NCBI GenBank assembly: GCA_963773765.1
Contig: CAVZCC010000006.1
Location: 248,001-312,000 of the forward strand
DNA from: CAVZCC01 sp963773765
GTDB lineage: Bacteria > Actinomycetota > Acidimicrobiia > Acidimicrobiales > Microtrichaceae
Length of the DNA: 64,000 bases
Direction: 5' to 3'
A program made the position numbers and the translations under genes. Shown piece after piece: positions 51,958-60,432 of the stretch. The notes below the pieces were generated by a model. That model was given only the letters and a program-made list of their open reading frames with translations, was not told the DNA's origin and made no database searches. Numbering within the stretch: position 1 is the stretch's first letter; each line of letters opens with the position of its first letter.

Positions 51958-52528
51958 GGCGTCGCAGCCCCCAGCGGTGGAGCCGGGTGGACCAGAACCG
52001 GAACAGGTGCCCGACCGTTGCTCCCATGACCAGGGTCCCGGCGCCGATGCGGCCCCCGATGGCGAACCCGGCCACGGCCATGGTGGCCTCCATGCCCAGG
52101 CGCACGGCGGCCGTGTCCCGGCCACTCACCCGGGCCAGGGAGAACATCACACCGTCCAGCGCGGAGACCCCGACGGACGCGGCCACGGCCAGCGCCGCGC
52201 CCAGCATCATCACCGCCGTGCCGCCCAGGAAGGCCGCCCAGCGCAGGAGGGTGCCGTCGACCTCCACCACGTACGGCTCCATGGCGGAGATCCATGCCCC
52301 GGTCACCACCGGGATCAGGACGGTGCCGGGCCCGAGCGGCGCCCGCAGCGCGGCGGCCACCACGACCAGGGCCAGGCCCACCACGATGGCGGTGGTGCCC
52401 AGCGGCATGCCCAGGCGCCGGTGCATGCCGTCCTGGATCGCGAACAACGGCCCGTTGCCGGCGGCGGACGCGACGGTGAGCAGGTAGCCGAGGGAGGACA
52501 GTGCGGTGCCGCCGAGCACGAGGGACAC
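51938..52528 (-). CDS. YczE/YitT-like integral membrane protein
   Basis: About 196 residues with five hydrophobic segments (LVLGGTALSSLGYLLTVAS, TAIVVGLALVVVAAALRAPL, FLGGTAVMMLGAALAVAAS, MEATMAVAGFAIGGRIGAG and others). The ALDGVMFSLARVSGRDTAAV and PLGPGTVLIPVVTGAWI loops match the YczE/YitT family. The function is unknown. GTG 52528 is the likely start; an open frame continues to 52654 but reads Pro/Arg-rich and looks non-coding. From 52529 to 52728 I see no gene or clear site. Confidence 0.75.
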   Translation of the reverse strand: MSLVLGGTALSSLGYLLTVASAAGNGPLFAIQDGMHRRLGMPLGTTAIVVGLALVVVAAALRAPLGPGTVLIPVVTGAWISAMEPYVVEVDGTLLRWAAFLGGTAVMMLGAALAVAASVGVSALDGVMFSLARVSGRDTAAVRLGMEATMAVAGFAIGGRIGAGTLVMGATVGHLFRFWSTRLHRWGLRRLSRPAR

Positions 52529-52728
52529 GCGCGTCGGCCAGGCCCGCGATGGCGCGGCAGGCAAGCAGGACTCCGGGGGGAGCAATGGGGGGATGGGAGG
52601 CGTCCCCCTGGGTGCACGCCCGGACGTGAGGACGGTGCAGGTTCGCATCCGCACCGGCGCCCCCGCAAGGCCCGGACGCGTGACGTGTGCCGGCCCCGGA
52701 GCGGATGCTCAGGCGCGGCCGGGACCGG

Positions 52729-53940
52729 TCAGGTGCGGGGCATCTTGATCGCCTTGTCGGCGATGATGTTCTTCTGCACCTCGGTGGTGCCGGCCCCGAT
52801 GGACGTGTAGCGCTGGAACACGTAGAGCCGGTTCCAGGCCCCGCCGTCCACCGCGTCCGCCGCCCCCTTGGCCGGCAGCGCGGCCGGCCCCAGCAGGTCC
52901 ATGGCCAGCTCCGCCAGCGTCTGGGCCAGGTAGCTCCACTGCAGCTTGGCCAGCGGCACCTCGGGCCAGTTCTTCTCCTGGCGCAGGATCTTGGACAGGG
53001 CCCGGTAGTTGAGGAGCTTGGTGTACTCGATGCGGGTGTGGGCGTCCGCGATCCGCTCCCGGATGCCGGGGTCGTCCAGTGCGCCGGGATTGACCGACCG
53101 GGCCAGGTTGACCATGGAGTCCAGGTCGGCCCGCATGCCCACGGCCAGGCCCGCGGTGCCGACCCGCTCCGAGCCCAGCGTGCCCATGGCGACCAGCCAG
53201 CCCTCGCCCTCGCCCCCGAGCCGATAGTCGACCGGCACGCGGGCGTCGTCGAAGAACACCTCGCAGAACATCTCCTCGCCCGCGATGTCCCGGATGGGGC
53301 GGATGGTGATGCCGGGCGCCTCCAGGTCGATGATCAGCGCGGTGATGCCCTCGTGCTTGCGGCCCTCGGCGATGGCGTCCGGGTCGGTGCGGACCAGGAA
53401 CAGGCCCCACCGGGCGATGTGCGCGGAGGAGGTCCAGATCTTGGTGCCGTTGATGACGTAGTCGTCGCCGTCCTGCACCGCCACGGTGCGCAGGTTGGCC
53501 AGGTCCGACCCGGCCTCCGGCTCCGAGAAGCCCTGGCACCAGTGGTCGTCCGCGTTGAGGATGTTGGGGACCCAGCGGTCCTTCTGCTCGTCGGTGCCCC
53601 AGCGGATGATCATGGGCCCGATCTGCCACAACCCGTTGGCGTTGTAGATGCCGGGCGTGCGGTACCGGGCCATGGTCTCGGAGTAGATGACGTTCTGGGT
53701 GACGGTGGCGTCCCGGCCGCCCCAGGCCGCCGGCCAGGAGATGGCGGCCCAGCGCCCCTGGTTCAGCTCCCGCTGCCAGGCCCGGCGCCGCTCCATCTGG
53801 CCCAGCATCCCGGTGCCGCCGGCCTCCGTGCCGTCGTGGTCCTCGGACCATTCGGCCAGGAACTTGGGCAGGTGGTCGTCGAGCCACTCGACCAGCTCGG
53901 CCCGGAAGGCCTCGTCCTCGGCGGTGTAGGCGAAGTCCAT
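52729..53940 (-). CDS. Acyl-CoA dehydrogenase, alpha-type subunit of a divergent pair
   Basis: 403-residue ACAD with WCQGFSEPEAGSDLANL, YVINGTKIWTSSAHIARWGL, CEVFFDDARVPVDYRLGG, LGSERVGTAG and SIGAGTTEVQKNIIADKAIK. Glu in GSERVG matches the catalytic position of isovaleryl-CoA dehydrogenase and of alpha subunits of heterotetrameric steroid ACADs. ATG 53940 follows TACGCT (53949-53954) by 8 nt and is leaderless. It is divergent from the ACAD at 54003 across one operator; the two probably form an alpha2beta2 enzyme. Confidence 0.9.
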   Translation of the reverse strand: MDFAYTAEDEAFRAELVEWLDDHLPKFLAEWSEDHDGTEAGGTGMLGQMERRRAWQRELNQGRWAAISWPAAWGGRDATVTQNVIYSETMARYRTPGIYNANGLWQIGPMIIRWGTDEQKDRWVPNILNADDHWCQGFSEPEAGSDLANLRTVAVQDGDDYVINGTKIWTSSAHIARWGLFLVRTDPDAIAEGRKHEGITALIIDLEAPGITIRPIRDIAGEEMFCEVFFDDARVPVDYRLGGEGEGWLVAMGTLGSERVGTAGLAVGMRADLDSMVNLARSVNPGALDDPGIRERIADAHTRIEYTKLLNYRALSKILRQEKNWPEVPLAKLQWSYLAQTLAELAMDLLGPAALPAKGAADAVDGGAWNRLYVFQRYTSIGAGTTEVQKNIIADKAIKMPRT

Positions 53941-53971
53941 GGCGCGGCAGCGTACTGCGCGGCGGGGAAAC

Positions 53972-53987
53972 CTGACAGCGGTGTCAG
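53972..53987. promoter_or_regulatory. Operator copy 14 between paired ACAD genes; -10s on both strands
   Basis: CTGACAGCGGTGTCAG. Plus strand: TACGCT (53989-53994) one base away, then 8 nt to ATG 54003. Minus strand: TACGCT (53949-53954), 17 nt away, then 8 nt to ATG 53940. Confidence 0.9.
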
Positions 53988-54002
53988 GTACGCTCACGGC
54001 CC

Positions 54003-55097
54003 ATGGAGTTCACCCTGGATGACGACCAGCAGGCCCTGCAGTCCACCGCCCGGCAGTTCCTGGCCGACCGGGCGCCGTCGGCCTACGTGCGGGCCATGAC
54101 CGAGGACGACGCCGGCGTGACCGACGAGTTCTGGTCGGCGCTGGTGGACCTGGGATGGGTCGGCCTGCTGGTGCCGGAGGAGCACGGCGGGGCCGGGATG
54201 GGCCTGCTGGAGATGATGGTCGTGCTGGAGGAGATGGGCCGGCTGCCGCTCCCCGGGCCCTTCCTGTCCTCCTCGGTCCTGGCCACCATGGCCGCGGTCC
54301 GACTGGGGCTGGACGACCGGCTGCCCGCCCTGGCCTCCGGCGTCACCCGGGGCACGGTGGCGCTCGACGAGGAGGGCCACGGCGACGTGGTCGACCGCAT
54401 CCGCACCCGGGCCAGCCGCAAGTCGGGGGCGTGGCGGCTGACCGGCACCAAGCCGGTGGTCCTGGACGGCCACACCGCCGACTGGGTCCTGGTCGTGGCC
54501 CGCACCCAGCAGGGCATCGGCACGTTCGTGATCGAGCAGCCGGCCGCGGAGCTGGTCCCGACGCTCGACGTCACCCGCCGCATCGCCCGGCTGGAGCTGC
54601 ACGAGACCCCCGCCACCCCGGTCGGCCCCGACGGGGACCACACCGCCATCTGGCGCCGCGTGGCCGACGACGGCGCGGTGGCGCTGGCCGCCGAGCTGCT
54701 GGGCGCCATGCAGTCCAGCTTCGACCTGGCCATCGAGTACGCCAAGGCCCGGGTCCAGTTCGACCGGCCCATCGCCACCTTCCAGGCCACCAAGCACAAG
54801 GCGGCGGAGATGCTGGAGCGCATCGAGCTGTCCCGGGTGGGGACGCACTACGCGGCGTGGGCGTCGGACGCGGAGGAGCCGGTGCGGGCCGAGGCCGCGG
54901 CCATGGTCAAGGCCTTCGCGGGGCGGGCCGGCAACGAGGTCACCGGCGAGGGCATCCAGATCCACGGCGGGGTGGGCTTCACCTGGGAGTGCGACGCCCA
55001 CCTGTCCTACCGGCGGGCCAAGTCCAACGACCTGCTGCTCGGCTACCACGGCATCTGGCGTGAACGGGTGGCCGACTCCTACCTGTCCTCGGCCTGA
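54003..55097 (+). CDS. Acyl-CoA dehydrogenase, beta-type subunit of a divergent pair
   Basis: 364-residue ACAD-fold protein: FTLDDDQQALQSTARQFLAD, VPEEHGGAGMGLLEMMVVLE, VQFDRPIATFQATKHKAAEM and IHGGVGFTWECDAHLSYRRA. It lacks Glu at the ERG-type position (the helix reads DDGAVALAAELLGAM) and at the C-terminal position, so it is probably non-catalytic. It likely supplies Arg and FAD contacts, as in beta subunits of alpha2beta2 ACADs. Shorter than the alpha partner at 52729. Leaderless ATG. Confidence 0.87.
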   Translation: MEFTLDDDQQALQSTARQFLADRAPSAYVRAMTEDDAGVTDEFWSALVDLGWVGLLVPEEHGGAGMGLLEMMVVLEEMGRLPLPGPFLSSSVLATMAAVRLGLDDRLPALASGVTRGTVALDEEGHGDVVDRIRTRASRKSGAWRLTGTKPVVLDGHTADWVLVVARTQQGIGTFVIEQPAAELVPTLDVTRRIARLELHETPATPVGPDGDHTAIWRRVADDGAVALAAELLGAMQSSFDLAIEYAKARVQFDRPIATFQATKHKAAEMLERIELSRVGTHYAAWASDAEEPVRAEAAAMVKAFAGRAGNEVTGEGIQIHGGVGFTWECDAHLSYRRAKSNDLLLGYHGIWRERVADSYLSSA

Positions 55098-55885
55098 GGG
55101 TCCGGCTCGGCGACGATCGGCACGTCGACGGTCCCGTCGCTGTCCACGTCCAGGCCCACGCGGTGGGGAAGGTCCCGGCCCAGGTTGGACACCGTGAGCG
55201 CCACCACCGTGACCAGGAACACCTGGCCGATGATCGCCTCCATGATGGCGATCGTCTGGCCCGTGGTCGTGGCCGGGGTCAGGTCGCCGTAGCCCACCGT
55301 GGTCATGGTGATGAAGCTGAAGTACTGGAACTCGTTGGCCACCGGCCTGGCCACCTGGGCGAAGAACTGCTGGCTGTCCACCAGGCTGACGAAGCGGTAG
55401 AGGGCCCCGAAGAAGATGCCGATCTGCAGGTAGGCCGTGAGGGCCCCGGCCAGGGTGTCCACGGTGATCTTGGGCCGCAGCATCATGCGCAGCAGCACCG
55501 TGATGGGCGTGATCAGGAGCAGCAGCACGAAGAGCCCGGCCGCGACGATCTGCAGCCAGTGGCCTTCGTTCAGGCTGGTGACGGAGGGCACGATCGCGGC
55601 GGCCACGGTGGTGAACACGACGATGGCCTCCGCGGCGTGGCGCAGCGCACCGTGGGCCCCCGTCCGGGTCAGGGCCATGGTGGCGCTGGCCCCCACGAGC
55701 GCCACCACCACGGTGCGCCCCCATCCGTACCGGGACAGGGCAGGGGTGGCGATCATGGCCAGGATCGTGAGCCCCAGCACGGGCGCGATGCTCTTCTGCT
55801 CGGACGGCCGGCGGAGGTACCGGCTCCACCACTCCTGGTGTCTGGGGGGCATCACCACGATCTTGTCCCGGACCGGGACGGTCAC
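55079..55885 (-). CDS. Potassium-channel-family (pore-loop) membrane protein
   Basis: 268-residue protein with about six hydrophobic helices. The K+ selectivity filter is FITMTTVGYGDLTPATTTGQ, preceded by a pore helix. Upstream helices include VLGLTILAMIATPALS, IVAAGLFVLLLLITPITVLL. No C-terminal RCK domain, only a short acidic tail. GTG 55885 or in-frame ATG 55852 may be the start. Overlaps the convergent ACAD by 19 bp. Not obviously part of the lipid regulon. Confidence 0.85.
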   Translation of the reverse strand: MTVPVRDKIVVMPPRHQEWWSRYLRRPSEQKSIAPVLGLTILAMIATPALSRYGWGRTVVVALVGASATMALTRTGAHGALRHAAEAIVVFTTVAAAIVPSVTSLNEGHWLQIVAAGLFVLLLLITPITVLLRMMLRPKITVDTLAGALTAYLQIGIFFGALYRFVSLVDSQQFFAQVARPVANEFQYFSFITMTTVGYGDLTPATTTGQTIAIMEAIIGQVFLVTVVALTVSNLGRDLPHRVGLDVDSDGTVDVPIVAEPDPQAEDR

Positions 55886-55900
55886 GGTGGATGCGGCGCC

Positions 55901-57135
55901 TCAGACCACCCCGGCGTCGGCCAGGGCGCGGATCTCACCGTCGTCCAGGCCCAGCAGCTCCGACAGCACCTGGTGGGTGTGCTCACCCAGGCGCGGTGCG
56001 CCCGACGGGACCGTCCGGTCCTCGCCGACCATCCGGGTGGCCGCGGCCTGTTGCCGCACCGGCCCGGCCACCGGGTCGGCCACGGTGACCAGGTCCCCCC
56101 GGGCCGCCATGTGGGGATCCGCGGCGATGTCCGCCGCGGTGTACGCGGTGGCCACCGGCACGTCGTGCTCGATCGCCCGCCGCTCCACCTCCGCGGCCGG
56201 CAGGGTGCGGGTCCAGTCCGCGACGATCCCGTTGATCTCGTCCGAGCGGGCGGCCCGCTCCGACAGGGTGGCGAACCGGGGGTCGTCCACCAGGTCCGGA
56301 CGGTCCATGGCCCGGCACAGGCGGGCGTAGTTGGTGTCCGACCCGGCCACCAGGCACACGTACCTGCCGTCCGCGGTGGGGTAGTTGTCCAGCGGGGCGG
56401 AGGTGCCCAGCCGGTTGCCCTCCCGTTCCCGCACCACGCCCAGCCGGTCGTGGCCGGCCACCGTCCACTCCAGGATGCGCAGGACGGAGGCGTACAGGCA
56501 GGCGTCGATGACGGCCCCCGGCCCTGCAGCCGGCGCCGCACCGGCGGGACGCCGGCATCGGCAGAGCCGGCGTCCCGCCGGTACAGCGCCGCGGTGGCGG
56601 CCTGGGCCGCGAACAGGCCGGTGAGGTAGTCGCTGGTGGTCACGCCGGGGCGGACCGGCGGCCGGTCGGGGTCACCGGTCAGGTGCAGCAGCCCGCCGTA
56701 GCCGATGCCCAGCCGGTCCAGGCCCGGTCGTTGGGCGTAGGGGCCGTCCTGGCCGAAGGCGGAGATGCGCACGACCACCAGGCGGGGGTCCAGGTCCTCC
56801 GGTGCGATGTGCCAGCGCTCGAGCGTGCCGGGCCGGAAGTTCTCGCACACCACGTCGCACCGCGCCGCGAGGCGGCGGAACAGGTCCTGGCCCTCCGCCC
56901 GCCGCAGGTCGATGGTGACCGACCGCCGGCCCCGGCCCTCGACGGACCAGAACAGCGAGTACGGACCGTCGTCGGTGTCCAGGAACGGCCCGATCTCCCG
57001 CATGAAGTCGCCGGTGCCCGGTTGCTCCACCTTGATGACGTCCGCGCCCTGCTCGCCCAGGAGCCCGGCGCAGAACGGCGCCGCGATCCGGGTGCCCAGG
57101 TCCAGCACCCGCAGGCCGGACAGCGGGCCGCTCAT
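55901..57135 (-). CDS. CaiB/BaiF family III CoA-transferase, frameshifted once
   Basis: About 411-codon family III CoA-transferase: GLRVLDLGTRIAAPFCAGLL, GADVIKVEQPGTGDFMREIG, catalytic Asp region VVCENFRPGTLERW, RISAFGQDGPYAQRPGLDRL. After a frame change near 56520-56550, LDNYPTADGRYVCLVAGSDT and LSELLGLDDGEIRAL follow. Transfers CoA between carboxylates, an ATP-free activation. The ATG overlaps the enoyl-CoA hydratase stop. Last lipid gene of the operon from 59163. Confidence 0.82.
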
Positions 57136-57966
57136 CCGTCCCCGCCCGCCTGCTCCCGCTTGACCGCCTCCATGCCGCCGGCGGTGCGTCGGGCCATCAT
57201 GCCCAGCGCGGTGTCGGTGTTGGACACGAACTGGTGGACCATGAAGTGGTGGCGCCAGGAGTCCAGCTGGCCCTGACGGTCCAGGGTGGCGTTGATCGAC
57301 TCCTTGACGGCCTGGGCCGTCACCGGCGGGACCAGCGCGACCTCGTCGGCCATGTGCCGGGCCGCGGCGGCCAGGTCGTCCCGGGCCACGACCCGGTTCA
57401 CCATCCCCGCCCGCTCGGCCTCCTCCGCGGTCAGGACCCGGGCGCACAGCAGGAACTCCTTGGCCTCGCCGGGCCCCCAGCTCCCACGGCTCCACCAGCA
57501 GCTCGACGCCGGCGCCACTCATGCGCAGCACCGGGTTGGAGAACCGGGCGTCGTCGGCGGCCACGATCAGGTCGCACATGCAGGCCAGCATCAGGCCGGC
57601 GGCGGAGCAGGTGCCCTGCACCGCGGCGATGGTGGGCTTGCGGCAGTTGCGCCACCGCAGCGACCGCTCCCAGTACATGACCTGCTCGTGGCGCCACTTG
57701 CCCTCGGCCGTTCCCCGCATGGCGGCCCAACGCTCCTCGCCGGCCATCAGCTCCTTGAGGTCGTGGCCGGCGGAGAAGTGCTTGCCCTCCGCGGCCAGCA
57801 CGACGACCCGGACCGCGTCGTCGGCCTCGGACAGCATCAGGGCCGCGTCCAGCTCGTCGATCATGGCCGCGTTGAGCGCGTTGGCCGCCTCCGGCCGGGC
57901 CATGGTCACGGTGGCCACCGGGCCCGACACGGCGTAGTGGATGGTGGCGAAGCCGGCTTCGGTCAC
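57132..57966 (-). CDS. Enoyl-CoA hydratase/isomerase, frameshifted once
   Basis: About 278-codon crotonase: VATVTMARPEAANALNAAMI, GKHFSAGHDLKELMAG, VQGTCSAAGLMLACMCDLIV. After a frame change near 57469-57480 (PWELGA then EAKEFLLCARVLTAEEAERA) comes the C-terminal helix set. One extra base in a GC run explains the break. GTG 57966 overlaps the ACAD stop and its own stop overlaps the CoA-transferase ATG, so three genes are coupled. Confidence 0.82.
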
Positions 57967-59163
57967 GCCGTTCCCTTCGGTTCGCGGGGGAGCCCCAGGA
58001 CGCGCTCTCCGATGATGGTGCGCTGGATCTCGTTGGTGCCGGCGAAGATCGACGACGACAGGTAGTAGAGCCACGACCGCTGCCATTCGCCGTCGCCCCT
58101 GGTGTCCGCGCCCCGCCACAGCGGCGCCTCGTCGCCCAGGACGTCCATGGCGGTGGCGTGCAGACGCTGGGACATCTCGGACCAGTACAGCTTGAGTGCG
58201 GACCCCTCCGGCCCCGGAGGCCGCCCCGCCTCCAGGCGGGTGAGGGACCGCCAGTTGTGCAGCTGGAACAGCCTTGACCTCCACGAACGCCTCGGCCAGC
58301 TGCTGGCGCAGCCGGTGCTCGTCGAACGCCCCGGTCGGCGCGGGCCAGGAGCAGCAGCTCCTCCAGGTGCTGGATGTGGATGACCAGCTGGCGGGGGTTC
58401 ACGCCCCGCTCGTGGCCCAGCGTGGACTGGGAGACCCGCCACCCCTCGTGCAGCGGGCCGACCAGGTGGTCGTCGGGGACGAAGGCGCCGTCGAAGAACA
58501 CCTCGTTGAACTCGGCCTCGTCCGGTGGACTGCACCAGGGGCCGGACCTCCACCCCCGTCGGTGGCCAGGTCCACGACCAGGGCCGAGATGCCGTGATGG
58601 CGCGGCGCGTCGGGGTCGGTCCGGGCCAGGCACAGCCCGCGGTCCGCGAACTGGGCGTAGCTGGTCCACACCTTCTGGCCCTCCAGCCGCCAGCCGCCGC
58701 GGGCGTCGTCGCGGACGGCGCGGGTGGACAGCGACGCCAGGTCGCTGCCGGCATCGGGCTCGCTGAACAGCTGGCACCAGAGCTCGGTGGCGTCGAGGAT
58801 GCGGGGCAGCCAGCGGTCCTTCTGGGCCGGCGTGCCGTGGGCCAGGAGGGTGGGTCCGACCAGGTTGACGCCGATGCGCCCGACCAGCTCCGGGGCGCGG
58901 GCCCGGGCCAGCTCCTCCTGCACCACGAAGTGGGCCATCGGGTCCGGCGTCGCGGCCGCCGTAGGCGGACGGCCAGGCCAGCCCGACCCAGCGGTCGGCG
59001 GCGAGCCGGGCCTGCCAGTCCCGGCCGAAGGCGACCTCCTCGGACGAGCGTCGTCGAACCGGGGCGGGAGGCCCGTGCCGTACTCCCACGGCAGGTTGGC
59101 CCGAAGCCAGGCGCGGCACTCGTCGCGCAGTGCCCGGTGCTCGGCGCCGACGGTCAGGTCCAC
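57963..59163 (-). CDS. Acyl-CoA dehydrogenase, alpha-type subunit, frameshifted about five times
   Basis: About 400-codon ACAD pieced from three frames: VDLTVGAEHRALRDECRAWL, VGRIGVNLVGPTLLAHGTPA, WCQLFSEPDAGSDLASLSTR, FNEVFFDGAFVPDDHLVGPL, STLGHERGVNPRQL and SSIFAGTNEIQRTIIGERVL. Breaks lie near 59050, 58960, 58540, 58330 and 58275. Glu in GHERGV is the probable catalytic base. GTG 59163 follows TACCAT (59170-59175) by 6 nt. It is divergent from the beta-type ACAD at 59233, repeating the 53-kb arrangement. The high break density could also mean decay. Confidence 0.72.
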
Positions 59164-59194
59164 GCGTGGATGGTAGGCCACCACGGCGTCGCGA

Positions 59195-59210
59195 CTGACG
59201 CCCGTGTCAG
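59195..59210. promoter_or_regulatory. Operator copy 15 between paired ACAD genes; -10 TACCAT on both strands
   Basis: CTGACGCCCGTGTCAG. Plus: TACCAT (59221-59226), 6 nt before GTG 59233. Minus: TACCAT (59170-59175), 6 nt before GTG 59163. The two -10s are identical. Confidence 0.9.
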
Positions 59211-59232
59211 GTGCAGCCGCTACCATCCCGCC

Positions 59233-60324
59233 GTGGACTTCGAGCTGTCCGATGACCAGCAGGCCCTGCGGGACGCGGCCTCGGAGCTGCTGGCGGACCG
59301 GTCCTCGCCCCGGGTGGTGCGCGCCGTGGTGGACGCCGGCGGAGGCTGGGACCGGGCCCTGTGGGCCGACCTGTGCGCCCAGGGGTGGCCGGGCATCGCC
59401 GTGCCGGAACCGTTGGGCGGGGTCGGCCTCGGCCTGGTGGAGGCCGCGGTCCTGCTGGAGGCGGTCGGGGCCCACGTCGCACCCGTCCCCATCCTGGGGC
59501 AGCTCGTGGCGGTCGATGCGCTGGTCCGGGCCGGGCACGCGGGGCCGGTGCCCGACCTGGTGGCGGGTGACACCGTCGCCGCCGTGGCCTTCGCCCCGGT
59601 GGCGGCCCGGCGCGACGGCGACCGGTGGCTCCTGACGGGCCGGACCGAACCGGTGCCGTTCGCGCCCTCGGCCGACGTGGTGGTGCTCCGGGCGGTGCTG
59701 GATGACGGCGGGCAGGACGACGGCACCGAGGGCCTGTTCCTGGTGGAGCAGGGCAGCGACCGCCCGGCGGCGGAGCCGGCCATGGACCAGACCCGGGAGC
59801 TGGGAAGGGTGGTGCTCCAGGACCGCGCCGCGGTGCGGCTGGGGGGCCCGCAGGCGGTCGGCGACTTCCTGGACCGCGGGGCGGTCGCCTACTCCGCGGA
59901 GTTGCTGGGGGCCGCGGCCCGGTGCCTGGACCTCACGGTCGCCTACGCCCGCGACCGCGTGCAGTTCGGCCGTCCCATCGGGAGCTTCCAGGCCGTCAAG
60001 CACCGGTGTGCCGACATGCTGGTGGACGTGGAGGGCATGCGGTCGGCGGCGTGGTGGGCGGCGTGGTGCGTCTCCACCGACGATGACGAGTCCGGGGTGG
60101 CGGCGTCGGTGGCCAAGGCCTGGTGCTCGGACGCGGCGGACCGGGTGCTGGGTTCCACCCTGCAGGTCCACGGCGGCATCGGCTTCACGTGGGAGTGCGA
60201 CGTCCACCTGTACCTCAAGCGGGTGCAGCTGGACCGGGTCAGCTTCGGCACCGCGGCGTTCCACCGCGACCGGCTGGCTGCGCTCCTCCGGGCCCGGGTG
60301 GACGCCGGGCTCAGCGTGATCTGA
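59233..60324 (+). CDS. Acyl-CoA dehydrogenase, beta-type subunit of a divergent pair
   Basis: 363-residue ACAD-fold protein: FELSDDQQALRDAASELLAD, VPEPLGGVGLGLVEAAVLLE, VQFGRPIGSFQAVKHRCADM and VHGGIGFTWECDVHLYLKRV. Like the protein at 54003 it lacks Glu at the catalytic helix position (DRGAVAYSAELLGAA). It is therefore probably the non-catalytic partner of the alpha-type ACAD at 57963. Frame intact, leaderless GTG. Confidence 0.87.
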   Translation: MDFELSDDQQALRDAASELLADRSSPRVVRAVVDAGGGWDRALWADLCAQGWPGIAVPEPLGGVGLGLVEAAVLLEAVGAHVAPVPILGQLVAVDALVRAGHAGPVPDLVAGDTVAAVAFAPVAARRDGDRWLLTGRTEPVPFAPSADVVVLRAVLDDGGQDDGTEGLFLVEQGSDRPAAEPAMDQTRELGRVVLQDRAAVRLGGPQAVGDFLDRGAVAYSAELLGAAARCLDLTVAYARDRVQFGRPIGSFQAVKHRCADMLVDVEGMRSAAWWAAWCVSTDDDESGVAASVAKAWCSDAADRVLGSTLQVHGGIGFTWECDVHLYLKRVQLDRVSFGTAAFHRDRLAALLRARVDAGLSVI

Positions 60325-60362
60325 GTTCGCCGGCCAGGCGACACGGAGGGAGCGGTGTTCCG

Positions 60363-60417
60363 CTCGTACCCGTGACATCTGAAGCCGCCATGTCGTCGGA
60401 GATGTCACGAGTTCGAG
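60363..60417. repeat. Long inverted repeat in convergent gap
   Basis: Arms 60363-60380 and 60400-60417 match at 16 of 18 positions, with a perfect 10-bp core (CGTGACATCT / AGATGTCACG) and a 19-nt loop. It lies between the convergent ACAD and DUF4239 genes. Either a bidirectional terminator or a remnant of a mobile-element end. Confidence 0.55.
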
Positions 60418-60432
60418 GGTGACCGCGGCGGC

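Noticed and set aside
52529..52654. N-terminal extension of the YczE-like membrane protein
   Set aside because: The in-frame sequence is Pro/Arg-rich and unlike a membrane-protein start; GTG 52528 is preferred.
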